Positions 5,602-5,943 of a stretch of 5,943 nt of DNA are shown here, piece by piece. The DNA comes from Candidatus Zhuqueibacterota bacterium 4484_87 (lineage in GTDB: Bacteria > Zhuqueibacterota > Zhuqueibacteria > Thermofontimicrobiales > Thermofontimicrobiaceae). The position numbers and the translations under genes are program-made. The stretch lies in assembly GCA_002085355.1 (NCBI GenBank), contig NATN01000185.1, positions 1 through 5,943 of the forward strand. The letters are read 5' to 3'. Each line of letters opens with the position of its first letter. The first letter of the stretch is position 1. The notes under the pieces are model-generated. The model searched no databases. It saw nothing but the letters and a program-made list of their open reading frames with translations, and was not told the origin of the DNA.

Positions 5602-5943
5602 TTATCGATTCAGATTCATTTGCAAATGGTAAAGCCGGACTACAGAATAACTTTTTACAATGATGAGTCCGCAGGCATAAATGGCAATATAAGTCCCAAA
5701 TTGAGGAAAGAAAATGAGCGCCAATGTCACCACACTGGAATTGGAAAATTTCCCGCCCGGGCTGTAATTGAGCAGATAGACGATTTTATCCACTTTGTTG
5801 AAATAATTGGGGGAAATAATATCAAATTTGATAAATTGATAGCTCAAATAAAAATCGATGAATGCATAATCGATGAGATACAGCGCAGCCGGCAGATAGA
5901 CTTCTGGTCTGAAATGCAGGAAAATCACATAAAAAAACAGGAT
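5602..5943 (-). CDS. Multi-pass membrane protein, C-terminal part only
   Basis: The reverse strand is open from the window edge to TAA at 5602-5604, about 113 codons. A GTG at 5926-5928 could be read as a start, but it has no ribosome binding site and the frame continues upstream, so the gene is taken as truncated at the edge. The visible chain has hydrophobic stretches at its very start, around VYLPAALYLIDYAFIDFYLS, and around TLALIFFPQFGTYIAIYACG, separated by a polar loop (PNYFNKVDKIVYLLNYSPGG), and it ends in a short polar tail. It is therefore the end of an integral membrane protein. I do not recognise the family; a membrane lipid enzyme would fit the context but has no motif support here. 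It is the first visible gene of the operon with the radical SAM and VTT genes, 11 nt apart from the former. Confidence 0.7.
   Translation of the reverse strand: MLFFYVIFLHFRPEVYLPAALYLIDYAFIDFYLSYQFIKFDIISPNYFNKVDKIVYLLNYSPGGKFSNSSVVTLALIFFPQFGTYIAIYACGLIIVKSYSVVRLYHLQMNLNR

Noticed and set aside
5926..5928. GTG as the true start of the right-edge membrane protein
   Set aside because: There is no Shine-Dalgarno sequence before it, and the frame remains open and hydrophobic to the window edge, so truncation is the better reading.
1..5943. Mobile element, CRISPR array, tRNA or rRNA
   Set aside because: No transposase or integrase, no regularly spaced repeats, and no tRNA- or rRNA-like sequence was seen on either strand.

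Overview
The window comes from a Gram-negative (diderm) bacterium with moderate to low GC. It encodes an outer-membrane beta-barrel protein with a signal peptide and a terminal phenylalanine, an exported c-type cytochrome, and a textbook sigma70 promoter. The last argues against a Bacteroidetes-type promoter consensus. The gene mix would fit an uncultured anaerobic or sediment lineage such as KSB1/Calditrichota or a deltaproteobacterium-like group, but that placement is inference; no marker gene is present.

Layout. Positions 1-182 (minus) hold the start of an exported c-type cytochrome with one visible CxxCH haem site, cut by the window edge. Upstream of it on the same strand lies a complete porin of the alginate-export-like type (306-1766). 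The 123-nt gap between them carries a long perfect inverted repeat. Positions 1767-2133 are a divergent control region with a weak extended -10 promoter facing the porin, several inverted repeats, an 11-bp direct repeat spaced exactly 100 bp, and a perfect TTGACA-N17-TATAAT promoter facing right. That promoter drives a complete long-chain acyl-CoA synthetase (2134-3936, plus).

The right third is a tightly packed minus-strand operon read right to left: the C-terminal end of a multi-pass membrane protein (5602 to the edge), then a radical SAM protein with a C-terminal auxiliary cysteine cluster (4622-5590), then a VTT/DedA-type membrane protein (3933-4625). The last two are joined by an ATGA start/stop overlap. 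The operon meets the acyl-CoA synthetase gene tail to tail with overlapping stop codons.

How the genes relate. The porin and cytochrome look like an envelope pair, possibly for solute entry plus electron transfer. The acyl-CoA synthetase activates fatty acids for lipid synthesis or beta-oxidation. The membrane protein/radical SAM/VTT operon looks like a membrane- or lipid-related module of unknown substrate. I see no mobile element, CRISPR array, rRNA or tRNA. The least explained parts are the three-gene radical SAM operon and the repeat-rich divergent control region.
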